Positions 46,172 through 54,775 are shown, counted from the stretch's first letter. The stretch: DNA of 64,000 nucleotides from Mucilaginibacter yixingensis (GCF_041080815.1 NZ_CP160205.1:4278001-4342000), one strand, 5' to 3'. Translations and numbers: made by a program. The notes: generated by a model from the sequence alone, not told the origin.

Positions 46172-47194
46172 TTATAATGACGGCGAAGCCTTTAATCTGC
46201 CAAGCTTAATTCTAAGCACAATGAAGAACAGCTTCTTAACTGTTCTTCTGAAGTTTTTGTATTTGATATACTTAAACAAATACCTGATAAAATTAATATG
46301 ATACCATGGAGGCAAATCCCTACCGGTAAACCATTTCAGAAAGGGATGTAGGCTATCGGCGAAGACACGCTCCCGGTAAGTAGTCAGAAAAGTACTCCCC
46401 GCTCCAAAATGCTCAAATCTGTCAGTCAGTTCAACTACCCGGCTTGCCATAAGTAGTGTCCAATTTGATAACCATCCTTGGGTGCCTACAAAAAATGCAA
46501 GATATGGGTAGGCTACATAATAAACAGGTTTTTGCATGAGATTCTGACTCAGGACGACCGTATGCGGAAACGTATTGGCTACACTGGTAAAAGGAGCATA
46601 TGGTTGATAACCGATAAAATGTTCCTTCCAAACCTCAGTCTTAAATATAAAGCTTGATAAGGCAGTAAACAACGCATTATGGGTAGTAACCTCTAACACC
46701 GGCTGACCGCTGGGAAACAGCTGGTCCTCATTCCGGCTGCACATCATCTTCTGCGAATTTATAGCTGCTTTGTCGATTACTAGTTGTCTGTCGGTATCAA
46801 GCTCATTGGTATGATTAAGGTAAAATAGCTCTACGTCGCTATTACCTTCCAATACTTTGAGATAGTATGCAATACCACCATCCCTAATCAAATCATCATC
46901 ACCAATTATCCAGCAATAGGGAGTTTGAGCTAGTTCATAACCTATTTTTAGGATATTATTATTGGCTCCAATATTTTCTGTATTACGACTATAAATAAGA
47001 TTAAGCCCTTTTTTAACATATAGATCTACTACCTCCTCAGTATCGTCTGTTGAGTTGTTGTTTGATACTACCACTTGCACCTTATGGGCAAAAACGGTTC
47101 CGTCCAATTGCTTAAAAATACAATCGAGCAAATTATCTAATAATTTGCTGCGATTATATGTGGGTATCCCTATGGTTAAAACTGGCAATTGCAT
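46172..47194 (-). CDS. GT2 family glycosyltransferase
   Basis: A 340-residue GT-A transferase. QLPVLTIGIPTYNRSKLLDN, VVSNNNSTDDTEEVVD and CWIIGDDDLIRDGGIAYYLK show the GT2 donor site with the DDD metal motif near residue 97. The basic C-terminus (FKYIKYKNFRRTVKKLFFIV) likely touches the membrane. Third gene after wzm-wzt (18 nt gap); in such ABC operons the first transferase often starts chain synthesis, but this is only positional inference. Confidence 0.9.
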   Translation of the reverse strand: MQLPVLTIGIPTYNRSKLLDNLLDCIFKQLDGTVFAHKVQVVVSNNNSTDDTEEVVDLYVKKGLNLIYSRNTENIGANNNILKIGYELAQTPYCWIIGDDDLIRDGGIAYYLKVLEGNSDVELFYLNHTNELDTDRQLVIDKAAINSQKMMCSRNEDQLFPSGQPVLEVTTHNALFTALSSFIFKTEVWKEHFIGYQPYAPFTSVANTFPHTVVLSQNLMQKPVYYVAYPYLAFFVGTQGWLSNWTLLMASRVVELTDRFEHFGAGSTFLTTYRERVFADSLHPFLKWFTGRDLPPWYHINFIRYLFKYIKYKNFRRTVKKLFFIVLRIKLGRLKASPSL

Positions 47195-47212
47195 TAATTT
47201 CTGTTAAAAACA

Positions 47213-48535
47213 TTAAACCATTATATTCGGAAGCATCTCTGTATCCCAATAAAGTTTAGGCCTCACCAAGCCCCACCATTCGCCGGTATATTCTCTCCTC
47301 ATCTCGCCGGTTTCAGTAATAGTAAACGATAATACCCCCTCGGCTACGGCCATGTTATCCATATTGCTGTCCGGTACCAGGAAAGCATTTATACGATAGT
47401 TTTTATCATTAAGAAAATTAGCCGGCAGTATACAGGTAGATTTGTAACGTCCCTTTTTTAATGGCATATCTGAGTATTTATCAAAGTTAGTTGAAGCAGA
47501 ATTACCATTAAAAGTGGTTAGTATACAAGTTTCTAAAGCATCAAGCAGGTGTATGCTGGGTCGCAGTGTATGTCCATCGTGATAAACATCATACTCAATC
47601 TCCACCATAACATCTTCGTTTATGGCAAAATCTGTAGTAATACCCCGTGTTTTGGATCTTAGTTTTAACGAATGAAATCCTGCTGCAGTTGATTCCCTTT
47701 TTAGTTCTATAGTATCTGCATAAACTTCTCCATTACTATTACCTGCAGAATGCATGTACCTGTCTATAACCATGCCAGTAGATGACATTACTTGTAATTG
47801 TCCCCGTTTTAACAGAATGCTTTTACTGCACAATGCACTCACCGCCGCCATGTTATGACTCACAAATAATACGGTGCGCCCTTCACTGTTGCTCACCTCG
47901 CTCATTTTGCCCAGACATTTCTTCTGAAATTCAGCATCTCCAACAGCCAAAACCTCATCAACCACTAATATTTCAGACTCTAAATGCGCAGCTACTGCAA
48001 ACGCCAAACGTACATACATCCCGGATGAATAACGTTTAACCGGAGTATCCACATAACGTTCAACGCCGGCAAAATCAACTATCGCATCAAAATGTTTTGT
48101 GATCTCGGCTTTGCGCATGCCCAGAATGGCACCATTCAGATATATATTCTCTCGACCGGTAAGCTCCGGATGGAAGCCTGTACCAACTTCCAACAAACTG
48201 GCAATCCGTCCTTTAACCTTAATATTACCCAATGTGGGTGAGGTAACACGACTTAAAATTTTCAGTAACGTGCTTTTGCCGGCTCCGTTTCTGCCAATAA
48301 TGCCCACTGCATCGCCTTGCTGAATGTCAAAGTTGATATCTTTCAAGCTCCAAACAATATCAGAGTCGCCTTTTGCCTCCCGGTTATTGGTCTCACCTAT
48401 CTTAAGAAACGGATCTTCCTTACCCCGCACCAATGACCACCAGCGGTGTATATCTCTGCTCAGGGTACCTGTGCTAAAATCGCCCAGTTGATACGCCTTA
48501 GATAAATTTTCTACTCTGATAGCAATGTTTGACAT
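47213..48535 (-). CDS. wzt: ABC transporter ATP-binding protein Wzt with C-terminal domain
   Basis: A 440-residue polysaccharide ABC exporter ATPase. I start it at ATG 48535 (SNIAIRVENLSKAYQLG); a GTG three codons earlier is possible. Walker A GRNGAGKS (81-88), signature YSSGMYV (169-175) and Walker B EILVVDEV (188-195) are intact. After about residue 260 follows a beta-rich extension (GFHSLKLRSKTRGITTDFAI, VEIEYDVYHDGHTLRPSIHL), the kind of Wzt C-terminal domain that binds the glycan's non-reducing end in O8/O9-type systems. Partner of wzm, 12 nt upstream. Confidence 0.93.
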   Translation of the reverse strand: MSNIAIRVENLSKAYQLGDFSTGTLSRDIHRWWSLVRGKEDPFLKIGETNNREAKGDSDIVWSLKDINFDIQQGDAVGIIGRNGAGKSTLLKILSRVTSPTLGNIKVKGRIASLLEVGTGFHPELTGRENIYLNGAILGMRKAEITKHFDAIVDFAGVERYVDTPVKRYSSGMYVRLAFAVAAHLESEILVVDEVLAVGDAEFQKKCLGKMSEVSNSEGRTVLFVSHNMAAVSALCSKSILLKRGQLQVMSSTGMVIDRYMHSAGNSNGEVYADTIELKRESTAAGFHSLKLRSKTRGITTDFAINEDVMVEIEYDVYHDGHTLRPSIHLLDALETCILTTFNGNSASTNFDKYSDMPLKKGRYKSTCILPANFLNDKNYRINAFLVPDSNMDNMAVAEGVLSFTITETGEMRREYTGEWWGLVRPKLYWDTEMLPNIMV

Positions 48536-48547
48536 AGCGGGCACTGA

Positions 48548-49402
48548 TTAAACCGTATCAACAAAATTCTTTTCAACCTTATTGAACACCACCAGGCCTA
48601 AAACCATCACAACCAGACTTGCGGCTACGCTATAAAAAAAGGCGCCTGAATAAAATTGCCCGGCTCCAATAAAACCGTACCTAAACGTTTCAACCAAACC
48701 ACACATGGGGTTAAGTGCTATAATCCAACGGTATTTTTGGGGAGCGGCGGCCAACGGATAAATAATGGGGGTGGCATACATTAATAATTGCATACCAAAA
48801 GTAACCACAAACGTAAGGTCGCGATACTTTGTAGTCATTGCAGTAACAATTAGCCCAACGCCTAAACCCAGTAATGCCATCAGCAACATGATGATGGGGA
48901 ACAAACATATATAAGCATTAGGATGCGCCAGGCCCTTAAACATAAAAAACACCAGCAATGCTGTAAATAAAATGAACTGCACGCCAAACTTTACCAGATT
49001 TGATACCACAATGCTAAGCGGCATAATAAGCCGCGGAAAGTACACCTTTCCAAAAATGGCAGAGTTATCTCTAAAAACAGTTGAAGTTTTGGTAAGGCAG
49101 TCAGAAAAATAATTCCATGATACGGTGCCTGCCATGTAAAACAGCATAGGCGGAGCACTGCCAACTTTAATATTGGCCAACTGATTAAAAATAACGGTAA
49201 ATACCAGTGTAGTAAAAATGGGCTGAATAAAGAACCATAACGGTCCTAAAATAGTTTGCTTGTAAAACGAAACGAAATCCCTTCTAACTAACAACCAGAG
49301 CAAATCGCGGTAATTCCAGACATCTTTTAAATGTAGATTAAAAAGATTGTCATTAGCGCGTATCTCTAAATCCCAATTCTCATTTTCAGAGTTAACTTCC
49401 AT
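48548..49402 (-). CDS. wzm: ABC transporter permease Wzm
   Basis: A 284-residue inner-membrane permease of the ABC-2 type. A hydrophilic start is followed by the amphipathic stretch VWNYRDLLWLLVRRDFVSFY and QTILGPLWFFIQPIFTTLVF, the standard TagG/Wzm entry, and six membrane segments. With Wzt it exports a finished undecaprenyl-linked glycan through the inner membrane. It heads the large minus-strand operon; 112 nt separate it from the wzc2 stop and its terminator. No clear promoter consensus was found in that gap. Confidence 0.93.
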   Translation of the reverse strand: MEVNSENENWDLEIRANDNLFNLHLKDVWNYRDLLWLLVRRDFVSFYKQTILGPLWFFIQPIFTTLVFTVIFNQLANIKVGSAPPMLFYMAGTVSWNYFSDCLTKTSTVFRDNSAIFGKVYFPRLIMPLSIVVSNLVKFGVQFILFTALLVFFMFKGLAHPNAYICLFPIIMLLMALLGLGVGLIVTAMTTKYRDLTFVVTFGMQLLMYATPIIYPLAAAPQKYRWIIALNPMCGLVETFRYGFIGAGQFYSGAFFYSVAASLVVMVLGLVVFNKVEKNFVDTV

Positions 49403-49501
49403 GCTGCTTCTTTATTGCCAAGATATATCCATAATGCACTTTCACAGCACTACATATCAAGCTAAACAAAGACGGTCATCTCAAGGCTTAAAACAATTGA
49501 T

Positions 49502-49535
49502 AAAAAAGCCTGCGTTATGATGAACGCTCTTTTTT
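49502..49535 (-). terminator. hairpin terminator at the end of wzc2
   Basis: AAAAAAG pairs with CTTTTTT and, inside an internal loop, GCGTT pairs with AACGC around a 6-nt loop; the TAA stop of wzc2 is in the loop region. On the minus strand the hairpin ends in GGCTTTTTTATC, a good T tract. It would separate wza2-wzc2 from the wzm-wzt operon. Confidence 0.55.
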
Positions 49536-51938
49536 ATTGAAGATTTTTTTAATGCCTTTTGGCTCTTCATCTTCTTGTGTATAGCCATAGCCGTATCCAT
49601 AACCGTAACCATATCCGTACCCGTAGCCGTAGCCATAACCATAGCCTCTGCCATAGCCTAACACACCACGCGATCTAAGACCATTAAATACGATATTGAT
49701 ATTATTCAGCTCTTTATTTACATACAAATGCTGTATCATATGTAAATATATTTTAGGGGTATATTTATGTCTGATCATGTACAGCGTTGCGCTGGCATAC
49801 ACGTTAAGTAATTTGGCATCGGTAACCAAACCAATTGGCGGCGAATCGATCAGAATGTAATCATATTTTTTGTTCAGCTCTGCCATCAGCACATCTAACC
49901 TACCGTTCAGCATCAACTCCGTTGGATTTGGAGGAATAGCACCGGCTGGCAAAATTGTCAAATTCTGAATATTTTTGGCAGACATATCTACCGAGATCTC
50001 CTCAAGCGTTGCCAAGCCCGCCAAATAGTTACTGATGCCGGGCTCGCGAGAAATTTCAAGCATACGGCTCACTTTTGGCTTACGAAGGTCAAACTCTAAT
50101 AAAGCTACCTTTTTACCAGTAAGTGATAAGCTTACGGCAAGGTTAATGGCAATAAAGCTTTTACCCTCGCCAGATATAGATGAGGTGAGCAGAATAGTTT
50201 TATTATCGCCTTGTACTCCTATATAATTTAATGAGGTACGCAGCGTGCGCAGCTGTTCTGCAATAACCGTTCGCTTACCATCTTTAATTACCAGTGTTTC
50301 GCCGCTTTCATCAAGTAATATCTCGGCCAGCACCGCAGCGTCAGTACCTCTTTCAATATCTGAGCGGAACAATACCCCCTGGTTAAACTGCTCACGGATC
50401 AACACGAAGATGATGCCAGCAACAACACCACATGAAAGTGCTACCAGGTAAATATTAAGCGGAATAGGCTTAACCGGTCCTTTTGCCTCTGCGTAGTTAA
50501 TAATACGGCTATCTGCCATGGCTGAGGCCTGACCCAGCTGCGTTTCTTCACGCTTTTGCAGCAGGTAAGTATAAATATTGTTCTTAATATCGCGCTGACG
50601 GCCAATTTCTAACAATGCACGCTGCTTTTGCGGCACGTCTTTCATCTGCCCCATATTTTTATTGCTTACCTCGCGCAATTTTCGCTGCGTTGCCAATAAA
50701 CCGGCACGCAGGTTCTTTACGTTTTCCAGCATGCTTGGCTTCAGGCTTTCAATTTCGTCTTTAAGCGCCTTAATGCCTGGCGAATTCTCGCCGCTGGTTT
50801 GGCGCAGGCGTACTAATTGAGATTCAGCTTCTGCCAAACGCTGCAGCAAGCCTTTCATAACCTCGTCATTCAGGTTAAGCATGGCCGGCACAGTTCCAGA
50901 ATCACCGTTCTTACTAAAGATGTAACGCTCTATCTGATCTAAAACCGCTAGCTGTATTTGTATCTCGGCTTCCTGCTTATCAACATCCTGAACGGCCGAC
51001 ATAAAATTATGTCCCTGCTCAGAAAGGTCAATAATACCTTCACGTTTACGCAAATCGGTGTAATCGCCCTCAACGTTAGAAAGTTCGGTGGTAACGATGT
51101 TCAACCTGTTCTCAATAAACTTCAGTGTGTTGGCCGATGTACTATTTTTATAGGCAATCCCTTCCAGGTTGTAAACCGCCATCACCATATTCAAAACATC
51201 CTCGGCTCTTTGTGGAACCGGGTCTGTTGTTTTAAGGTTAATTATAGCCGATTGCTTGGTTGGCGAACTTACGCCAAGGTGACCTATCAAATCGTAACCA
51301 GCGGACTGGATAGATTGTAGTTTCAGATAATACTTTCCTTTAAACCTGCGAAGATCTTCGGGCCTGTCCGCAGCAGCAGGTACAATTTTATATTTACCAA
51401 AAGGCAAATCAATTGGCACATTGAGTGGGTAACGTTTACCCGCGTAAACCACACATTGTTCATCAGGCAAAAACTCAAAAAACAGCTGCTTGCCCTGCAC
51501 TCTATCCAGATCTGATTTGTGTAATGATACAAAGGTTACAGGGCTAGGGTAAATCAACATATCGCGCAAAGCTCCCTTGGCATATACTTGCGAATATAAA
51601 GCCATCGTATCAACCACCTTATTAGTGATGGTGCGCGACTTGATAACCAACATTTCATTATCTGTGCTCTTACCAGAGTTTGTAAGACCCAACGCATCCA
51701 ACACATTGGTATTCTTGTTGCCAGAACTCTCATCATTTAAAATGATAGTAGAGTTGGCCTCGTATATGGGCGTTTGATAATGCAGATAAAAGTAGGCCGA
51801 CACCAATGATACGATTATGCAAAACGCAAATATGGGCCAAAACGGTAAATAACGATAAGCAAGTACAGTAAAAGCGTTTTTGGTGGCTATTTGCTCAACA
51901 GCGCTTGATATATCTTCCCTTTTTTGCAAGTTTTCCAT
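49515..51938 (-). CDS. BY-kinase/chain-length determinant Wzc2
   Basis: An 807-residue Wzz-kinase. First helix about residues 33-52 (FWPIFAFCIIVSLVSAYFYL), periplasmic coiled-coil, second helix near 490-510 (IYLVALSCGVVAGIIFVLI), then the kinase: Walker A SISGEGKS (587-594), FDLRKPKVS, and Walker B with D698 in ILIDSPP. The C-terminal tail is eleven uninterrupted Gly-Tyr pairs preceded by GYGRGY and followed by an acidic/basic end (TQEDEEPKGIKKIFNKKERSS). Paired with wza2 (18 nt upstream) and next to an ABC exporter, unlike Wzc1, which is beside an epimerase and wzx. Confidence 0.95.
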   Translation of the reverse strand: MENLQKREDISSAVEQIATKNAFTVLAYRYLPFWPIFAFCIIVSLVSAYFYLHYQTPIYEANSTIILNDESSGNKNTNVLDALGLTNSGKSTDNEMLVIKSRTITNKVVDTMALYSQVYAKGALRDMLIYPSPVTFVSLHKSDLDRVQGKQLFFEFLPDEQCVVYAGKRYPLNVPIDLPFGKYKIVPAAADRPEDLRRFKGKYYLKLQSIQSAGYDLIGHLGVSSPTKQSAIINLKTTDPVPQRAEDVLNMVMAVYNLEGIAYKNSTSANTLKFIENRLNIVTTELSNVEGDYTDLRKREGIIDLSEQGHNFMSAVQDVDKQEAEIQIQLAVLDQIERYIFSKNGDSGTVPAMLNLNDEVMKGLLQRLAEAESQLVRLRQTSGENSPGIKALKDEIESLKPSMLENVKNLRAGLLATQRKLREVSNKNMGQMKDVPQKQRALLEIGRQRDIKNNIYTYLLQKREETQLGQASAMADSRIINYAEAKGPVKPIPLNIYLVALSCGVVAGIIFVLIREQFNQGVLFRSDIERGTDAAVLAEILLDESGETLVIKDGKRTVIAEQLRTLRTSLNYIGVQGDNKTILLTSSISGEGKSFIAINLAVSLSLTGKKVALLEFDLRKPKVSRMLEISREPGISNYLAGLATLEEISVDMSAKNIQNLTILPAGAIPPNPTELMLNGRLDVLMAELNKKYDYILIDSPPIGLVTDAKLLNVYASATLYMIRHKYTPKIYLHMIQHLYVNKELNNINIVFNGLRSRGVLGYGRGYGYGYGYGYGYGYGYGYGYGYTQEDEEPKGIKKIFNKKERSS
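49581..49646 (-). repeat. 11-copy hexanucleotide repeat coding the Wzc2 Gly-Tyr tail
   Basis: Eleven in-frame hexamers (plus strand ATAGCC, GTATCC, ATAACC, GTAACC and similar) encode (Gly-Tyr)11. Third-codon positions vary (GGT/GGC, TAT/TAC), so the array is not perfect at DNA level. Loss or gain of a unit keeps the frame and changes the number of phosphorylatable tyrosines. Confidence 0.95.
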
Positions 51939-51956
51939 CTGTTATAATGCTGCCGG

Positions 51957-52736
51957 TTATTTTACCAATTGAATATAAAGCACCAATAATAATGACACTG
52001 CACTCATGCCAATAGATGCATACTGTAGTGAGCGGTCTGTAGATTCTGCCCTCAGCTTTGAAGGCTTTACATAAATAATATCCTGATTCTGAAGGTTATA
52101 AATATCACTATCAAAAGCCTGATCTTTATTAAGGCTAAATATCTTGACAATACGTTTGCCGTTAGCTTCTCTTATCAACCTAATACTGTCACGACTGGCA
52201 TAAGGTGTCAGATCACCAGCCTCACCCAATGCCTCAGGCAACGTAATGCGCTCATTCGGTACAGCTACTACACCCGGATGCTGAACCTCGCCCAGTACGG
52301 TTATTTTGTAATTCAATATCCTTACGGTAACTATTGGATCTTTAGCCAATTGTTTGCTTAACAACGCATCGGTAATTACCTGGGCCAACTGATTCTTTGT
52401 TAGTCCTTCTGCTTTAATAGCACCTAACTGCGGCAACTTAATAACGCCGGTTTCGTCTACCAGGTAACCGTTAATTGCGCCGGCTACGTTTGAGTTTGCA
52501 GACGCACCCAAATTCAGATCGCGGTTGGTAGTTTCATCAAGGGTACTGATGTTTACCTGCAGAATATCGTTTTTGGCTATAATGGTCTGAAGAGCGTGGG
52601 CTTGCACCAAAATCACACTGTCTTTGCGCAGATTAGTGAAATAAACCAGGTTTTTCTCATTACTACATGAGGAAAAAAGCAAACACAGTACAGCAAAAAT
52701 GGATAAAATATGGAGTCTGTTGAGGGTTATTTTCAT
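51957..52736 (-). CDS. polysaccharide export lipoprotein Wza2
   Basis: A 259-residue export protein. The lipoprotein signal ends in LLFSSC (C24). The Poly_export domain (IIAKNDILQVNISTLDETTN, GYLVDETGVIKLPQLGAIKA) and SLBB-like part (ITVLGEVQHPGVVAVPNERI) follow, with a terminal helix LLLVLYIQLVK. Its order matches Wza1 but the two are clearly diverged. It starts 58 nt or so after a strong promoter and is followed by wzc2. Confidence 0.93.
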   Translation of the reverse strand: MKITLNRLHILSIFAVLCLLFSSCSNEKNLVYFTNLRKDSVILVQAHALQTIIAKNDILQVNISTLDETTNRDLNLGASANSNVAGAINGYLVDETGVIKLPQLGAIKAEGLTKNQLAQVITDALLSKQLAKDPIVTVRILNYKITVLGEVQHPGVVAVPNERITLPEALGEAGDLTPYASRDSIRLIREANGKRIVKIFSLNKDQAFDSDIYNLQNQDIIYVKPSKLRAESTDRSLQYASIGMSAVSLLLVLYIQLVK

Positions 52737-52800
52737 TTTAAAGAAATATGCGACAACCGGTCGGTACTCATTTATTTAATAGGTAGAAACAGATTTAAGG

Positions 52801-52830
52801 CAAAGTTATCATTTTAAATCTATTATGCAA
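52801..52830 (-). promoter_or_regulatory. Bacteroidota-type promoter of wza2-wzc2
   Basis: Minus strand TTG (CAA at 52828-52830) is 19 nt from TAACTTTG (complement of 52801-52808), a perfect TTG-N19-TAnnTTTG. Transcription would start near 52795, about 60 nt before the wza2 ATG at 52736. The -7 octamer is the same as before rfbD. Confidence 0.72.
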
Positions 52831-52969
52831 TATTATAATAGTTTACGCTTTTTTTTAAAAAGTCTTAACAAATCAGCCATTAACAATGAAAAAAAAGCAA
52901 TTTGAACTTGCAATCAAATAAAGCTTTAATATAAGCAATTAACCCCTGCGTGTGTTATTTTTAAATAAG

Positions 52970-54226
52970 TTAAGCTCTATTTAACAATTGCTTAATGCGC
53001 GGTTGAAACCATTTTTCAAGCAACCAGGCAAATCCAGTAGAAATTGACAGTAACAAAATCACTTTTATAACATAATTAGTTACCACCTGATCTGAAAACG
53101 TAAAACGCCCGATAACAAACAATATTGGCGCATGTACAATGTATAATGCATAGGAAATACCGCCAATCCAGCTTCCAAATCGTATTACAGGCTTGCTTAC
53201 CAAGGCCAACCAACCGCCTTCAACAAGCCAGAACAACAGAAACAGCAGGTAATAACCAATGGCTATAAAGTAAGCCCCCATGTTTGCCTTATGTCCATCC
53301 AGCATGGCATTAACAGACACGGTTATGGCCGAAGCGATGATAGCATTGATCAGCCCGAAACATTGCCGTTCATATCGCCAGTTTATACCGGCGAATATCA
53401 TCACCGCAAAAACATAAAATGGTAAAAAGAATAAATCACGGGTAGAACCCAGTAATGGCGATTGCAGGTGATACCAATCAAAAAGATGATTTACAGGCAG
53501 CTGATACTGCAGATGTTTCACCAGGTTAGGCATTCCCGCGCGCGACAACACTTGATCAAGGCAAAGCAATAAAAACAACAGCGACAAGAGCTTATTATAC
53601 GCAACGCCATCGCTCTTATTTTTAAAATACCGGGCTATGCATAAGCCAGAGATCCAGTAACTCAAACCTAAAAAGTAGGCCGAAAAGATACCCGCGCTCC
53701 CCAAAGCCAACACCAGTGAAATTCCTAAAATAAGCAGCGGACTAACCCTGAACCGAGATATGGGTATAAAAATGCCATAATAAACCATCTCATAATGCAG
53801 TGACCAGGTAGGTCCGTTTTCAAAAATAGGATAAGCCAGCAGCGTCTGTAGCATCAGGAAATTGCAGGCAATATCCCAGCCTGTAAACGAGTAATGGGTA
53901 ATCAACAAAGCAAACAGAGTTGCGATGATGTAGATGGGATAGATTCTGAGCAAGCGTTTTTTGATGTATGAACCGATGACCGGCCCACGCATAGGCTCCT
54001 GGTGACTGATACCGATAACGTAGCCAGACAGCACAAAAAACACCAATACAAACAAATGCCCGTTAGGCGCCAGCACAATAGTAAGCGTTGGCAAAAAATT
54101 GGCGTCAAAAGCTTTATGCAGCGCCTCAATGTGATTAAACACTACCACCAGAGCCGCAAAACCGCGCAACGCTTCTAGATTACGGTCTATACCTTTTTTT
54201 ACAACAGGTGCCTTGGCTATGATCAA
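52970..54226 (-). CDS. acyltransferase 3 family membrane protein (OafA-like)
   Basis: A 418-residue protein with about 10 membrane segments. RNLEALRGFAALVVVFNHIE with the catalytic His of the family (H35 region in FNHIE), KRLLRIYPIYIIATLFALLI (R-x10-R pattern) and WSLHYEMVYYGIFIPI are diagnostic. Such enzymes O-acetylate surface glycans at the inner membrane. The start is a TTG at 54226 because no ATG lies upstream of the conserved start in this frame. It precedes the wza2 promoter by 139 nt. Confidence 0.9.
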   Translation of the reverse strand: MIIAKAPVVKKGIDRNLEALRGFAALVVVFNHIEALHKAFDANFLPTLTIVLAPNGHLFVLVFFVLSGYVIGISHQEPMRGPVIGSYIKKRLLRIYPIYIIATLFALLITHYSFTGWDIACNFLMLQTLLAYPIFENGPTWSLHYEMVYYGIFIPISRFRVSPLLILGISLVLALGSAGIFSAYFLGLSYWISGLCIARYFKNKSDGVAYNKLLSLLFLLLCLDQVLSRAGMPNLVKHLQYQLPVNHLFDWYHLQSPLLGSTRDLFFLPFYVFAVMIFAGINWRYERQCFGLINAIIASAITVSVNAMLDGHKANMGAYFIAIGYYLLFLLFWLVEGGWLALVSKPVIRFGSWIGGISYALYIVHAPILFVIGRFTFSDQVVTNYVIKVILLLSISTGFAWLLEKWFQPRIKQLLNRA

Positions 54227-54294
54227 TGTTAAAAACTAAATATGCGCCCTAAATTAATAAAGCCTGTTTGATTATAATGGAATTAATTTTTAAC

Positions 54295-54317
54295 TGCCAG
54301 CATAAAACTTCCTGGCA
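54295..54317 (-). terminator. weak hairpin after the small hypothetical gene
   Basis: TGCCAG and CTGGCA pair around an 11-nt loop just downstream of the 54326-54775 stop; on the minus strand GTTAAAAATTAATT follows. Six base pairs only, so a tentative terminator. Confidence 0.3.
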
Positions 54318-54325
54318 ATCAATCG

Positions 54326-54775
54326 TTATTTGAACGCTGTGTACTGCTCCATATACTCAATATTGGATGGATCACGAACCATAAAAAGGTCGCTTTGATA
54401 GCTTTCCTTACTTTTGGCAAGGTGGTACGTTAGCAATTGTTTGTCTGAGTTAACGGCCACGGTATCGCCGGCCTCAATATCTGCAACGATAGCATAAAGC
54501 TCTGCTTCGCCTTTTCTAATTTGATAAGGATACTTCAGTCCCAATGAGGCTTTCTTATTAAAAACACTAACAGAACTGCTTACAACTTTTAGATGAAGTA
54601 CCCCAAAGGCGTGATTGTTAGATACGTCTGCTTTCAAAACAACTCCTTTAAAGACCACCCCATTCTTTAACAATGGCTCATAGACATCTTCCGGTCCGCT
54701 AGTAATCTGCCGTATAAACCAGGTTATACCTAATAAAAAAGCCAGTGCAAAAAATATAAACCTCCAGTATTTCAT
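54326..54775 (-). CDS. small membrane-anchored protein of unknown function
   Basis: A 149-residue protein starting at ATG 54775 (KYWRFIFFALAFLLGITWFI; a TTG five codons upstream is also possible). The N-terminal hydrophobic helix probably anchors it, followed by a soluble beta-rich domain: GVVFKGVVLKADVSNNHAFG, LHLKVVSSSVSVFNKKASLG, AELYAIVADIEAGDTVAVNS. The order resembles short Bacteroidota periplasmic proteins without known role. It stands between the rpoC terminator and the acyltransferase-3 gene, marking the right edge of the accessory locus. I cannot assign a function. Confidence 0.65.
   Translation of the reverse strand: MKYWRFIFFALAFLLGITWFIRQITSGPEDVYEPLLKNGVVFKGVVLKADVSNNHAFGVLHLKVVSSSVSVFNKKASLGLKYPYQIRKGEAELYAIVADIEAGDTVAVNSDKQLLTYHLAKSKESYQSDLFMVRDPSNIEYMEQYTAFK

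Noticed and set aside
49581-49646. Repeat array as a CRISPR or satellite
   Set aside because: Units are 6 nt, without spacers, and lie in frame inside wzc2.
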